Part shown: positions 18,133-26,547 of the stretch, piece by piece
How the letters are laid out: each line of letters begins with the position of its first letter
How positions within the stretch are numbered: position 1 is the stretch's first letter
NCBI RefSeq assembly: GCF_004322775.1
Contig: NZ_CP036403.1
Coordinates: forward strand, 1,116,001-1,180,000
Length of the DNA stretch: 64,000 nucleotides
From: Ornithinimicrobium sufpigmenti
Lineage (GTDB): Bacteria; Actinomycetota; Actinomycetes; Actinomycetales; Dermatophilaceae
Reading direction: 5' to 3'
The notes under the pieces: model-generated
Seen by the model: only the letters and a program-made list of their open reading frames with translations
Databases searched by the model: none
What the model was told of the DNA's origin: nothing
Made by a program: the position numbers and the translations under genes

Positions 18133-19125
18133 ATGGGCGCAGGCGGGACGGATCCGGCAGGTGTGTCCAGCGTGCCCGAGGCCGAGCACCCGGCCGTCCC
18201 GAGCACCTTCCACGTCGTCGCGGTCGTCGGTCCTACCGCCACCGGGAAGTCGGACCTGGGCGTGGCCCTGGCCCTGACGCTGGGCGGCGAGGTGGTCAAC
18301 GCGGACGCCTCGCAGCTCTACGGGGGCATGGACATCGGGACGGCCAAGCTGCCCGACGGGCAGCGGCACGGCATACCCCACCACCAGCTGGACGTGCTGG
18401 ACGTGACCCAGGAGGCCAGCGTCGCGGCCTACCAGGAGGCCGCCCGGGCGGACCTGGCTGCGATCCGGGCCCGGGGCCGGCTGCCGGTCGTCGTCGGTGG
18501 CTCGGGACTCTACGTGCGGGCCCTGCTGGACCGGCTGGAGATCCCGCCGACCGACCCGGCCGTGCGGGCGGCCTGGGAGGAGCGGCTGGAGCGCGACGGG
18601 CCGGAGGCGCTGCATACCCTGCTCGCCGAGCGGGACCCGGACGCGGCGGCCGCGATCGAGCCGCGCAACGGGCGCCGGATCGTGCGCGCCCTGGAGGTGA
18701 TCGAGCTGACGGGTCGCCCGTTCAGCGCGACACTGCCCACGCGGGAGTTCGTCGCGCCCACGGTCCTGGTCGGCCTGCGGGCGGCCAGGGAGGTGCTGGA
18801 CGCCCGGATCGAGCACCGGACGCGGGGTATGTGGCGGGCCGGGCTGCTGGAGGAAGTGCGGGTGCTGGAGGGGCAGGGGCTGCGCCGGGGTCGGACCGCG
18901 TCGCGGGCGGTCGGCTACGCCCAGGCGCTGCGCCAGCTGGACGGCGAGCTCTCCGAGACCGAGGCGGTCGAGGAGACCGTCGTGGCCACGCGGCGCCTGG
19001 CCCGGCGCCAGGAGCGCTGGTTCGGGGCCGACCCGCGGGTGGTGTGGCTCGAGCACGATGACCCGGGCCTGGTGGACCGGGCGCTGGAGGTCGTGCGCTC
19101 GGCGGCCGGGGAGACCGAAGACTGA
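18133..19125 (+). CDS. miaA: tRNA dimethylallyltransferase
   Basis: A 330-residue MiaA, which transfers dimethylallyl from DMAPP to N6 of A37 in tRNAs reading UNN codons. The P-loop VVGPTATGKSDLG is near residue 32, followed by NADASQLYGGMDIGTAK (the substrate-binding DSxQxY-like segment), HHQLDVLD, and VVGGSGLYVRALLD. The C-terminal part carries ASRAVGYAQAL and TRRLARRQERWF, both diagnostic. ATG 18133 has AGGA 8 bases upstream; an earlier in-frame start at 18088 would add a low-complexity leader. Compared with about 305 residues usual for the family, the extra length is the Ala/Pro-rich N-terminal stretch. Confidence 0.95.
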   Translation: MGAGGTDPAGVSSVPEAEHPAVPSTFHVVAVVGPTATGKSDLGVALALTLGGEVVNADASQLYGGMDIGTAKLPDGQRHGIPHHQLDVLDVTQEASVAAYQEAARADLAAIRARGRLPVVVGGSGLYVRALLDRLEIPPTDPAVRAAWEERLERDGPEALHTLLAERDPDAAAAIEPRNGRRIVRALEVIELTGRPFSATLPTREFVAPTVLVGLRAAREVLDARIEHRTRGMWRAGLLEEVRVLEGQGLRRGRTASRAVGYAQALRQLDGELSETEAVEETVVATRRLARRQERWFGADPRVVWLEHDDPGLVDRALEVVRSAAGETED

Positions 19126-19135
19126 GGGAGCGGAG

Positions 19136-19708
19136 TCAGAGCAGCAGGGCGATGACGCCGCCGAGCGCCAGGGAGACTCCGACCGACAGGCACACCAGGG
19201 CCCCCGGTGTCCGGCCGGGCCTCGTCTCCCCGGCCCAGCGGTCCTGCTGAGCGACCACGACAGTCACCGCGATCGCGATGACGGGAGCCAGGACGGCAAA
19301 CAGGGGCGTGCCATAGAGCCAGGAGTAGGGCACGAAGTGCACAGCGATGACGACGGCCTGGAAGGCTGTGGCGAGCAGGAGCTGCTGGCGGACGATGAGC
19401 ACGATGGCAAGGGGCAGCAGGAGCAGCTGACCCATGGCGAGGTAGATGGACAGGGCGTTCATCGTCGGGTCGCCCGGCCGTTCCCCGGCGGCGAACAGCG
19501 CGGTCAGGCCCAGACCGAGCGGTAGGGCGACCATCCCCTGGAAGAGGGCGGCGTAGGCCCCGACCTTGGGGCCCAGCCGCCACCACAGGGCAGCGGCCGC
19601 CAGCCAGGTGGTGCCGTAGGCCAGCAGGAAACCGAAGCCGAGCCGGTTGACGGTGGCCAGCGCCGAGAGGTAGTCGCCTACGTCGGTCATGGCGGCGACC
19701 CTACGCAC
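19136..19708 (-). CDS. Integral membrane protein, about six TM segments
   Basis: A 190-residue (184 from the second Met, 19690) membrane protein. Hydrophobic stretches include GFGFLLAYGTTWLAAAALWW, FQGMVALPLGLGLTALFAA, ALSIYLAMGQLLLLPLAIVL, AFQAVVIAVHFVPY, LFAVLAPVIAIAVTVVVA and LVCLSVGVSLALGGVIALLL. I think it resembles the small DUF7010-like membrane proteins, but that is a weak recollection. It converges on miaA (11-base gap) and follows the RsmC-like gene on the same strand. Role unknown. Confidence 0.6.
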   Translation of the reverse strand: MRRVAAMTDVGDYLSALATVNRLGFGFLLAYGTTWLAAAALWWRLGPKVGAYAALFQGMVALPLGLGLTALFAAGERPGDPTMNALSIYLAMGQLLLLPLAIVLIVRQQLLLATAFQAVVIAVHFVPYSWLYGTPLFAVLAPVIAIAVTVVVAQQDRWAGETRPGRTPGALVCLSVGVSLALGGVIALLL

Positions 19709-19757
19709 CGGGTCACCCGCGGCTGATCCGCCGCGCCGGGTCAGCCGCGGCCGCCGC

Positions 19758-20375
19758 TCAGGGTCGACCCACCTGCAGCACCCGGAAGCCCTTGCTGCTC
19801 GCGGCCCGCGACACCCGTACCGCGCCCATCAGGCCGGGCAGGGTCTCCTGCAGCCACCGCTGCAGCGAGTCCGAGCCCAGGTTCTTCTGCACCACGAGGT
19901 ATGCCGTACCGCTCTCCCGCAGGCGCGGCAGCCAGGTGGTGAGCATCTCGTGCAGGACCTGCTTGCCGACCCGGATCGGGGGGTTGGACCAGAGCAGGTC
20001 GAACCGGACGCCCGGGTCCACCTCCTCGGGGTGGGCCACCTGGATGCCGGTGCAGCCCAAGGCCTGTGCGTTGCGCCGTGTCAGGTCCAGGGCCCGGGCG
20101 TTGACGTCGACGGCATGCACGGTGGCGGCCGGCGACTCCAGCGCCATGGTCAGGGCCAGCGGCCCCCACCCGCAGCCGAGGTCGAGGAAGGTGCCGTCCG
20201 TGGGGGGCGGCGGCACCTCGTCGAGCAGGACGCGGGTGCCCTTGTCGATCCCGTCGGGGGAGAAGATGCCCCCGGCAGTGACGACCTCCACGTCCCGGCC
20301 GGCCAGCCGGACCGCACGCCGCTGAAGCTCGCCGTCGGAGGCCGGCTCGGCGGTGAAGTAGTGGTCAGGCTGCAC
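19758..20375 (-). CDS. RsmC-type SAM-dependent methyltransferase
   Basis: A 205-residue class-I methyltransferase with the RsmC/RlmG C-terminal (MTS) signature. SAM motif I is FLDLGCGWGPLAL near residue 64, the acidic strand-2 end is AVDVNARAL, and the catalytic NPPIR, typical of N2-guanine RNA or N-methyl transferases, is near residue 130. It lacks the N-terminal pseudo-methyltransferase half of E. coli RsmC, which is normal for actinobacterial versions. The likely reaction is m2G in 16S rRNA, but the exact target is inferred. It starts MQPDHYFTAEP and is divergent from hflX. Confidence 0.8.
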   Translation of the reverse strand: MQPDHYFTAEPASDGELQRRAVRLAGRDVEVVTAGGIFSPDGIDKGTRVLLDEVPPPPTDGTFLDLGCGWGPLALTMALESPAATVHAVDVNARALDLTRRNAQALGCTGIQVAHPEEVDPGVRFDLLWSNPPIRVGKQVLHEMLTTWLPRLRESGTAYLVVQKNLGSDSLQRWLQETLPGLMGAVRVSRAASSKGFRVLQVGRP

Positions 20376-20511
20376 GCGAGCAGCCTAGGGCAGATGTCAG
20401 GGCTGTCCGGGCAGAAAACGGTGGCAGCGTGCGTTGACTGGTGAGAGGGTGGAGAGCACGCCGATGCGTGACTCACCGCAGACTCACCGCATCCCCTACC
20501 TGAAGGAGAAC

Positions 20512-22056
20512 ATGGCCCAGCCGCACAGCTCTGCCGAGCAGACCCCCCGCGAGCGCGTCCTCGACCGGCGCGCCGACGCCCTGGACGACAGCGCCATCGA
20601 CCTGCACGAGCACGACTGGGGCACCTGGGGTGGCGAGGACGCAGCAGTGGGCGAGCGGGAGACCGACGTCGACGGCGACCAGCTGGACCGCGAGGAGCGC
20701 GCCGCCCTGCGCCGCGTCGCCGGACTGTCCACCGAGCTCGAGGACGTCACCGAGGTCGAGTACCGCCAGCTGCGGCTGGAGCGGGTCGTCCTGGCGTCCG
20801 TCTGGGAGGACAACGGGCAGAACACCCTGGAGGACGCCGAGACCTCCCTGCGGGAGCTCGCCGCGCTGGCCGAGACGGCCGGCTCCACCGTGCTCGACGG
20901 GGTGATCCAGCGTCGGCTCAAGCCGGACGCCGCCACCTACCTGGGGTCCGGCAAGGCGGCGCAGCTGCGTGAGATCGTCGCCGCCGAGGGTGCGGACACG
21001 GTCATCGTGGACGGCGAGCTCGGCCCGTCGCAGCGGCGCGCCCTGGAGGACGTCGTCAAGGTCAAGGTCATCGACCGGACGGCGCTGATCCTCGACATCT
21101 TCGCCCAGCACGCCAAGAGCAAGGAAGGCCGCGCCCAGGTCGAGCTGGCGCAGCTGGAGTACCTGCTGCCGCGTCTGCGCGGCTGGGGTGAGTCGATGTC
21201 CCGGCAGGCCGGTGGACGGGTCGCCGGCGGTGAGGGCATCGGCTCCCGCGGGCCCGGTGAGACCAAGATCGAGCTGGACCGGCGGCGGATCAACACCCGG
21301 ATCGCCAAGCTGCGCCGCGACATCAGGAACATGAAGACCGTGCGCGACACCAAGCGTTCCTCGCGCCGCTCACAGCACGTGCCCAGCGTGGCGATCGTCG
21401 GCTACACCAACGCCGGCAAGTCCTCGATCCTCAACCGGCTCACCGGTGCGGGCGTGCTGGTGCAGAACCAGCTCTTCGCCACCCTGGACCCCACGGTGCG
21501 CCGGCACGAGAGCGAGGACGGCCGCACCTACACGCTGTCCGACACCGTCGGCTTTGTGCGCAACCTGCCGCACCAGCTGGTCGAGGCGTTCCGGTCCACG
21601 CTGGAGGAGGCCGCCGACGCGGACGTGCTCCTGCACGTCGTCGACGGGTCCCACCCGGACCCCGAGGGGCAGATCGCGGCGGTGCACGCAGTCCTCGACG
21701 AGGTCTTCGCCGAGGCGGACACCACCTCCTCGGTCCCCGAGATCATCGCGGTGAACAAGGCCGACGTCGCCGAGCCGGAGACCCTGGACCGCCTGCGCGC
21801 CGCCTACCCCCGCGTCGTGGTCGTCTCGGCCCGCACCGGCGCGGGCATCCCCGAGCTGATGGCCGCCGTCGAGGACGTGCTGCCCCGCCCCGAGATCCTG
21901 GTCGACGTGCTGCTGCCGTACGAGCGTGGCGACCTGGTCGCCCGGCTCCACGACGAGGGCGACGTGCTCGGCGAGGAGCACACGGGCGACGGCACCCGGC
22001 TGCAGGCCAAGGTCAACCCGGACCTGCACGGCCAGCTGGGCGAGTACGCCATCTGA
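20512..22056 (+). CDS. hflX: HflX, ribosome-associated GTPase
   Basis: A 514-residue HflX-type GTPase, which splits stalled ribosomes. The N-terminal domain (about residues 80-260) includes DAATYLGSGKAAQLREIV and the glycine-rich linker GGRVAGGEGIGSRGPGETKIE. The G domain has G1 GYTNAGKSS near 298, switch ATLDPTVRRHE, G3 DTVGFVRNLPHQLVEAF, and G4 NKAD. The C-terminal domain is short (VDVLLPYERGDLVARLH). ATG 20512 has AAGGAG only 3 bases upstream; ATG 20464 with GGAG 9 bases upstream is a good alternative and would add 16 residues. In many actinobacteria hflX lies near miaA, as here. Confidence 0.94.
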   Translation: MAQPHSSAEQTPRERVLDRRADALDDSAIDLHEHDWGTWGGEDAAVGERETDVDGDQLDREERAALRRVAGLSTELEDVTEVEYRQLRLERVVLASVWEDNGQNTLEDAETSLRELAALAETAGSTVLDGVIQRRLKPDAATYLGSGKAAQLREIVAAEGADTVIVDGELGPSQRRALEDVVKVKVIDRTALILDIFAQHAKSKEGRAQVELAQLEYLLPRLRGWGESMSRQAGGRVAGGEGIGSRGPGETKIELDRRRINTRIAKLRRDIRNMKTVRDTKRSSRRSQHVPSVAIVGYTNAGKSSILNRLTGAGVLVQNQLFATLDPTVRRHESEDGRTYTLSDTVGFVRNLPHQLVEAFRSTLEEAADADVLLHVVDGSHPDPEGQIAAVHAVLDEVFAEADTTSSVPEIIAVNKADVAEPETLDRLRAAYPRVVVVSARTGAGIPELMAAVEDVLPRPEILVDVLLPYERGDLVARLHDEGDVLGEEHTGDGTRLQAKVNPDLHGQLGEYAI

Positions 22057-22090
22057 CCCCGTCGGTGCGTGCGGCGCCGCGTCACGGGTC

Positions 22091-22738
22091 CTAGCCCAGG
22101 GGGCTCGTGCGGAGCCGGAAGGCTGTCAAGGCCTCGTCAAGGGAATCGGCGAGGTCCGTCGGCAGGTAGGGCAGGGCGTAGGTCTGCAGAAAGCTGCGCA
22201 CCGGCTCGGCCGGCAGCAGCGCAGGGACTGATGTCCCGGGCCTGGGGACCACCACCAGGTCAAGGAGCACGGGTGGGCCACCGGGGTAGGTTGGCGGTTG
22301 CCAGTAGGGGATGTTCAACCGGCGCGCGCCGTGCCGGGCGTAGAACCCGGCCCTCGCGCGGGGGTCGCCGTAGGCCCGGGAGCGGGCAACGGTGTCGGCG
22401 GGTTCGATCTCTGCGAGCAGGATCCGGCGACCTAGGTGGTGGAGCACGTGTCGGAGCAGGGTCGAGCCGGTGCCGCGGGATCGGGTGTCCGTGCTGACCG
22501 CGAGCCAGGCGAGGAGCGCGACCTGCGGGACCTCGGGCCAGGTGTCGACGACAGCCAACCCGGTGGGGGGCCCGGAGGTGTCTCCGTCCGGGCCGGCCGT
22601 GAAGACGATGGAGCGGCCCGTGGCCGCGCTCTGCACCAGCTCCTGGGCGGTGCCCCGCTCCTCAGGCGGGAAGTGGGGGACGATGAACCGGGCGTGCAGC
22701 GCCTGCAGCCGGTCGGGGTCCCGCTCGGAGGTGATCAC
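22091..22738 (-). CDS. GNAT-family N-acetyltransferase
   Basis: A 215-residue protein with GNAT features: a strand pair around PQVALLAWLAVSTDTRSRGTGS, where R-S-R-G-T-G-S is the acetyl-CoA pyrophosphate loop (Q/R-x-x-G-x-G/A), then helix TLLRHVLHHLG and a later ARAGFYARHGARRL motif typical of strand 5 and helix 4. Substrate unknown. It starts 4 bases after the stop codon of the 742-residue gene upstream on the same strand, so the two are probably an operon. Confidence 0.75.
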   Translation of the reverse strand: MITSERDPDRLQALHARFIVPHFPPEERGTAQELVQSAATGRSIVFTAGPDGDTSGPPTGLAVVDTWPEVPQVALLAWLAVSTDTRSRGTGSTLLRHVLHHLGRRILLAEIEPADTVARSRAYGDPRARAGFYARHGARRLNIPYWQPPTYPGGPPVLLDLVVVPRPGTSVPALLPAEPVRSFLQTYALPYLPTDLADSLDEALTAFRLRTSPLG

Positions 22739-22742
22739 CGGC

Positions 22743-24971
22743 CTAGTCTCGACGATTGCTCAGCCAGACCGCGAGCCCTATACAGACCGAGACCACGACG
22801 ACCAGCAGCACCATGAGCACGGTCGCGATCGGGCCGAGGTCGTAACCGGCCTGGATCAGGCTGGCCACGCCGGAGATGCCGGCGACCGCGACGCCGGCCA
22901 GCAAGGCCTCGGTGACGAGGCGTACTTGCCGCTCCCGGCGGGTCGCCTCTGCTTCCTCCAGCGTCTCCAACCGGGTGCGCACGTTGCCCAGCACGGTCTC
23001 CAGCCGCCCTCCGGCGAGGGTGGCGGCCGAGTCGTTGAAGCTCTTGACCATGCGTTGGTACTCGGCGCTGGCCAGCAACCGGTCGATCAACGATCGCATG
23101 ATGGGTGAGGACAGCAGGGTGGGCGACTCGACGAAGAAGATGACCGCGCGGCACCGGGCGACGAAGTCGTGCAGACGCAGCTGGCGGGTCTCAAGGTCCT
23201 GTTCCAGCCTCCGCACCTCCTTCGAGGTCAGGGGATTGTGGGGCGCGTCGAGCCGTCCCGAGATGTCGGCGAGGTCGTCGGCGAGCCGGTTGTTGAAGAT
23301 GGCCAGGTCGTGGTTCCATCCGGCGAAGAGCCCCGGCAGGGTCGCGGTGAAGACGACGCAGTCCGTGAGCATGTCCACGGCGTAGGAGGGAATGCCGAAC
23401 GCGACGACGCTCGCCGTGTTCTCGGACTGGGAGATCCAGCAGCCCGTGCCCGTCCCGGGGATATCCCTGAGCACCGGCCCGGTGCTGCTCCGCGCCCACT
23501 GGGCGATCGAGGTCAGGATGCCGATTGGCTGGGTCAGCAGCGTGGCGCCGAACAGCCGGAGCACCTCCTCCCCGTCGTCCACCTGCTCGCGGGCGCCGGT
23601 GGCTGGGTACCAGGAGCCCACCTGGTCCAAGATGATGACGTTCGTGACCAGGGAGGGCACGAACACGAGCCCGGGGTCCTGCGGCGGCGGGCAGAGCCGG
23701 ACCGAGAGGTCGAGCAGCACGCTCGCCGCGAAGTCGGCGGCCGACGTCCAGGAACGGTCGTGCGGTGGGGGCAGCACGGACCGCACCTCCTGCCCGACGA
23801 GGTCGAGATCGGCACCCTCGGGCCCGAGGATGCGCAGGACGTGCTCGAGGGCGAACGGATGGCAGTGGGCCAGGGGGATCTCCAGCCGCAGCACGTGGTT
23901 CCCCAGCTCGCTCAACCAAATCTCGGGGAGGGCGACCAGGTCCGCCTCGTCCCGGCGCGCGAGCAGCACCTCCGGAAGACGCAGGGTCGCCCCTCGAAAA
24001 CCGCGCCCGAGCGGGTCCTCGGTGTGCCACATGTCGTTGATTGGCAGGCTGCCCCTCTGGGAGACGACGGGGACCCCGCCGAGCAGCCATTGCTCGCAAC
24101 CGTCCAGCAGGTGAGCCAGGTCCTGGGTCCCAGGACCACGCAGGGCGAAGGGGAACAGGGCGATCACCCGGCCGCTGTGGATCTCCAGCCATGGGCGGTC
24201 CAAGGCCACCTGGATGGCCTCCAGGCTGAGCCGGTGCGCCCGCAGTTCGGACCGGTCGATCGAATCCTCGTCCCGCTCCACCGTCCGCAGCTGCTCGATC
24301 GCGCCCAGCAGGGCCGCGCCCTGGTCGGTGGGCAGGCTGGCCACGGCCCGGGCGGCGCGGGACACCGCCTGGTAGTAGGCGACCTCATCGGCGGCCTGGT
24401 CCGCGACATAGGCGAGAACAGGGCCGTGGACCTCGACACCGACGACGTCCACGAGGCGCGCCCCCTCCTGCGCCGCCGCCTTGGCCTGGTCCGCCCAGTC
24501 GGACAGCTGCCCGCCCAGCGAGGCTGCTTCAACGGCGAACTCCGCGAGCAGGAAGGTCAGCAGCCGGAGCGCCGCGTCGACCTCTGGGTCCTGCCGCTCC
24601 TGCGGACGGACCTCTGCCACGAGCTTCCGCACCACCTCGCGAATGCCGTCGACCTCCCACTCCTGCTCCCAGGCGAGCATGGAGGCAAAGCGGACGAACA
24701 GCAGGAGAGGCGCCAGGGTGCCAGGGGAGGCCCTGGCGGCCTCGACCAGGCGGGACGTCGTCTCGGTCACGCCGCCCCACCCCTGCGCGTTCCACCAGGC
24801 GGTCGCCTCGAGGACGGCAAGATCCCGGACACAGTCCGGGTGAGCGGTCGCCAGCTGCTGCTCCAGCCAGGCTCGGATCGGGCCGACCCGCCACGCAGCC
24901 ATACCCTCGATCGCCGCGTCGAGGGAGAACTCCAGCGGGTTGGCTTCCGGCGCCCGCAGCTGCTCGTGCAC
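22743..24971 (-). CDS. Unrecognised 742-residue protein with C-terminal membrane hairpin
   Basis: I do not recognise this protein. Residues 1-270 are mostly helical, 270-540 are mixed, and about 560-670 form long charged helices (NNRLADDLADISGRLD; KEVRRLEQDLETRQLRLHDF; LETVLGNVRTRLETLEEAEA). Two hydrophobic segments close the chain: ALLAGVAVAGISGVASLI and ATVLMVLLVVVVSVCIGLAVWL, followed by SNRRD. A long helix leading into a terminal two-helix hairpin is the plan of CorA-like channels, but the CorA G-M-N signature is absent. It heads a two-gene minus-strand unit with the GNAT gene and is divergent from fdhD. Codon use matches its neighbours. Confidence 0.6.
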   Translation of the reverse strand: MHEQLRAPEANPLEFSLDAAIEGMAAWRVGPIRAWLEQQLATAHPDCVRDLAVLEATAWWNAQGWGGVTETTSRLVEAARASPGTLAPLLLFVRFASMLAWEQEWEVDGIREVVRKLVAEVRPQERQDPEVDAALRLLTFLLAEFAVEAASLGGQLSDWADQAKAAAQEGARLVDVVGVEVHGPVLAYVADQAADEVAYYQAVSRAARAVASLPTDQGAALLGAIEQLRTVERDEDSIDRSELRAHRLSLEAIQVALDRPWLEIHSGRVIALFPFALRGPGTQDLAHLLDGCEQWLLGGVPVVSQRGSLPINDMWHTEDPLGRGFRGATLRLPEVLLARRDEADLVALPEIWLSELGNHVLRLEIPLAHCHPFALEHVLRILGPEGADLDLVGQEVRSVLPPPHDRSWTSAADFAASVLLDLSVRLCPPPQDPGLVFVPSLVTNVIILDQVGSWYPATGAREQVDDGEEVLRLFGATLLTQPIGILTSIAQWARSSTGPVLRDIPGTGTGCWISQSENTASVVAFGIPSYAVDMLTDCVVFTATLPGLFAGWNHDLAIFNNRLADDLADISGRLDAPHNPLTSKEVRRLEQDLETRQLRLHDFVARCRAVIFFVESPTLLSSPIMRSLIDRLLASAEYQRMVKSFNDSAATLAGGRLETVLGNVRTRLETLEEAEATRRERQVRLVTEALLAGVAVAGISGVASLIQAGYDLGPIATVLMVLLVVVVSVCIGLAVWLSNRRD

Positions 24972-25039
24972 GGGGCCAGCGTGGCAGAGATCTCCGCCGG
25001 GAGGGCGCTCGTGCTCCGGGCGGCCCTACGCTGGCGGGC

Positions 25040-25891
25040 ATGACCCGCGTGACCCAGCGCCGACGCGTCACCCGCCTGTCCGCCGACGGGGGTGAGCGCG
25101 CCCGCGCCGACGTGCTCGCCGGGGAGGAGCCGCTGGAGATCCGCGTGAACGGGCGGTCGTTCTCGGTCACCATGCGCACGCCGGGCCACGACTTCGAGCT
25201 GGCCGTGGGCTTCCTCCACGGGGAAGGCGTGGTCACGTCCTGGGCGGACGTGGCCCAGATCGACTACCGGTCCGGGATCGGCGCCGACGGCCTGCGGGAC
25301 TACAACGTCGTCGACGTCACCCTCGCCGAGGGCGTCCCCCCGCCGGACCCGAGCCTGGAGCGGCACGTCTACACCTCCAGCTCCTGCGGCGTCTGCGGCA
25401 CCGCCTCGATCGAGTCGGTGCGCCGCACCGGGGTCCACGACCTGGCCGCTGACCGCGCCACCGTCTCGCTCGAGCAGCTGCTCGCCCTCCCCGACCGACT
25501 CCGGGAGGCGCAGGCCGTCTTCGACCGGACCGGCGGCGTGCACGCCGCGGGGCTCTTCCTGCCGGGGCAGGGCGGGCTGGAGCTGGCCTGCCTGCGGGAG
25601 GACGTCGGGCGGCACAACGCGGTGGACAAGGTGCTGGGGTGGGCGCTACGCGAGCACGGTATGCCGTTGCGCGGCAGCGTGATCCAGGTGTCCGGCCGGG
25701 CTTCGTTCGAGCTGGTGCAGAAGTCCGTGCTGGCCGGGATCCCGGTGCTCTCGGCCGTCTCCGCACCGTCGTCCCTGGCCGCCGATCTGGCGGACGAGGC
25801 CGGGTTGACCCTCGTCGGGTTCAACCGGGGGAGCACGCTCAACGTCTACACGGGGATCGAGCGGGTCGCCGCCGGGGAGCCGGCCGGCTGA
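25040..25891 (+). CDS. fdhD: FdhD, sulfurtransferase for formate dehydrogenase
   Basis: A 283-residue FdhD, which passes sulfur from IscS-type cysteine desulfurase to the molybdenum cofactor of formate dehydrogenase. The catalytic cysteine loop SSSCGVCGTAS is near residue 118, preceded by EEPLEIRVNGRSFSVTMRTPG and followed by REDVGRHNAVDKVLGWAL and VSGRASFELVQKSVLAGIPV, all diagnostic. No formate dehydrogenase subunit is within the window. It is probably a single gene divergent from the 742-residue gene, starting at ATG 25040. Confidence 0.95.
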   Translation: MTRVTQRRRVTRLSADGGERARADVLAGEEPLEIRVNGRSFSVTMRTPGHDFELAVGFLHGEGVVTSWADVAQIDYRSGIGADGLRDYNVVDVTLAEGVPPPDPSLERHVYTSSSCGVCGTASIESVRRTGVHDLAADRATVSLEQLLALPDRLREAQAVFDRTGGVHAAGLFLPGQGGLELACLREDVGRHNAVDKVLGWALREHGMPLRGSVIQVSGRASFELVQKSVLAGIPVLSAVSAPSSLAADLADEAGLTLVGFNRGSTLNVYTGIERVAAGEPAG

Positions 25892-25991
25892 GTGCCAGCG
25901 GGTGCCGATCCGCGTACCGAACCGCGTGCCAGCCGGGTGCCATGCGCAGGCTGCCATCGGCGTGTCGGAGGTCCGGTGCAGGATGGCACCC

Positions 25992-26474
25992 ATGGCAGGC
26001 AAGGCACCCAAGACGGCACCCACCGACGTCGACCCGCGCGACTTCCTGGACGGGCTCGAGCCCCGGCGCCGGGAGGAGGGCCTGGTGCTCCTCGAGCTGA
26101 TGCGGGAGGCGACCGGCGAGGAGCCGGTGATGTGGGGCCCCTCGATGGTGGGCTACGGCTCCTTCCGCTACCGCTCGACCAGCGGCGCGGCGCAGGGCGA
26201 CTGGTTCCGAGTCGGCTTCTCCCCGCGCAAGGCCAAGCTCACCCTCTACGGGCTGCAGGGCCACCTACGCAGCGAGGAGCTGCTGGCCAGGCTCGGGCGG
26301 CACACCCTGGGAGCGGGCTGCGTCTACGCCACCCGCCTCGAGCACCTCGACCTCGACGTCGTGCGCGAGCTGGTCACGCACGCTTACACCGAGGCCGACA
26401 ATATCGGTGACGCCGAGACCGGCGGCGGCGAGGCCGTCGAGGGCGCTCGTGGCGGCGAGGACACCCAAGGCTGA
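25992..26474 (+). CDS. DUF1801 family protein
   Basis: A 160-residue protein with the DUF1801 (YdhG-like) core: PVMWGPSMVGYGSFRYRSTSG, then WFRVGFSPRKAKLTLYG, and LGRHTLGAGCVYATRLEHLD. The frame is open from 25902, but ATG 25992 has AGGA 8 bases upstream and gives the family N-terminus. The last 20 residues are Gly/Glu-rich and variable. Function of the family is unknown. The 90 bases before it contain several loose GTGCC repeats. Confidence 0.75.
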   Translation: MAGKAPKTAPTDVDPRDFLDGLEPRRREEGLVLLELMREATGEEPVMWGPSMVGYGSFRYRSTSGAAQGDWFRVGFSPRKAKLTLYGLQGHLRSEELLARLGRHTLGAGCVYATRLEHLDLDVVRELVTHAYTEADNIGDAETGGGEAVEGARGGEDTQG

Positions 26475-26547
26475 GCCGCCGCCCGACCCGACGCCCCGCT
26501 GTGGACGGGCGCCCGGGAGTGACGGGGGGACCGCATACCCTGAAGGC

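Noticed and set aside
25892..25991. Cluster of GTGCC-like short repeats before the DUF1801 gene
   Set aside because: Copies are only 5-8 bases and irregularly spaced; expected in such GC-rich sequence.
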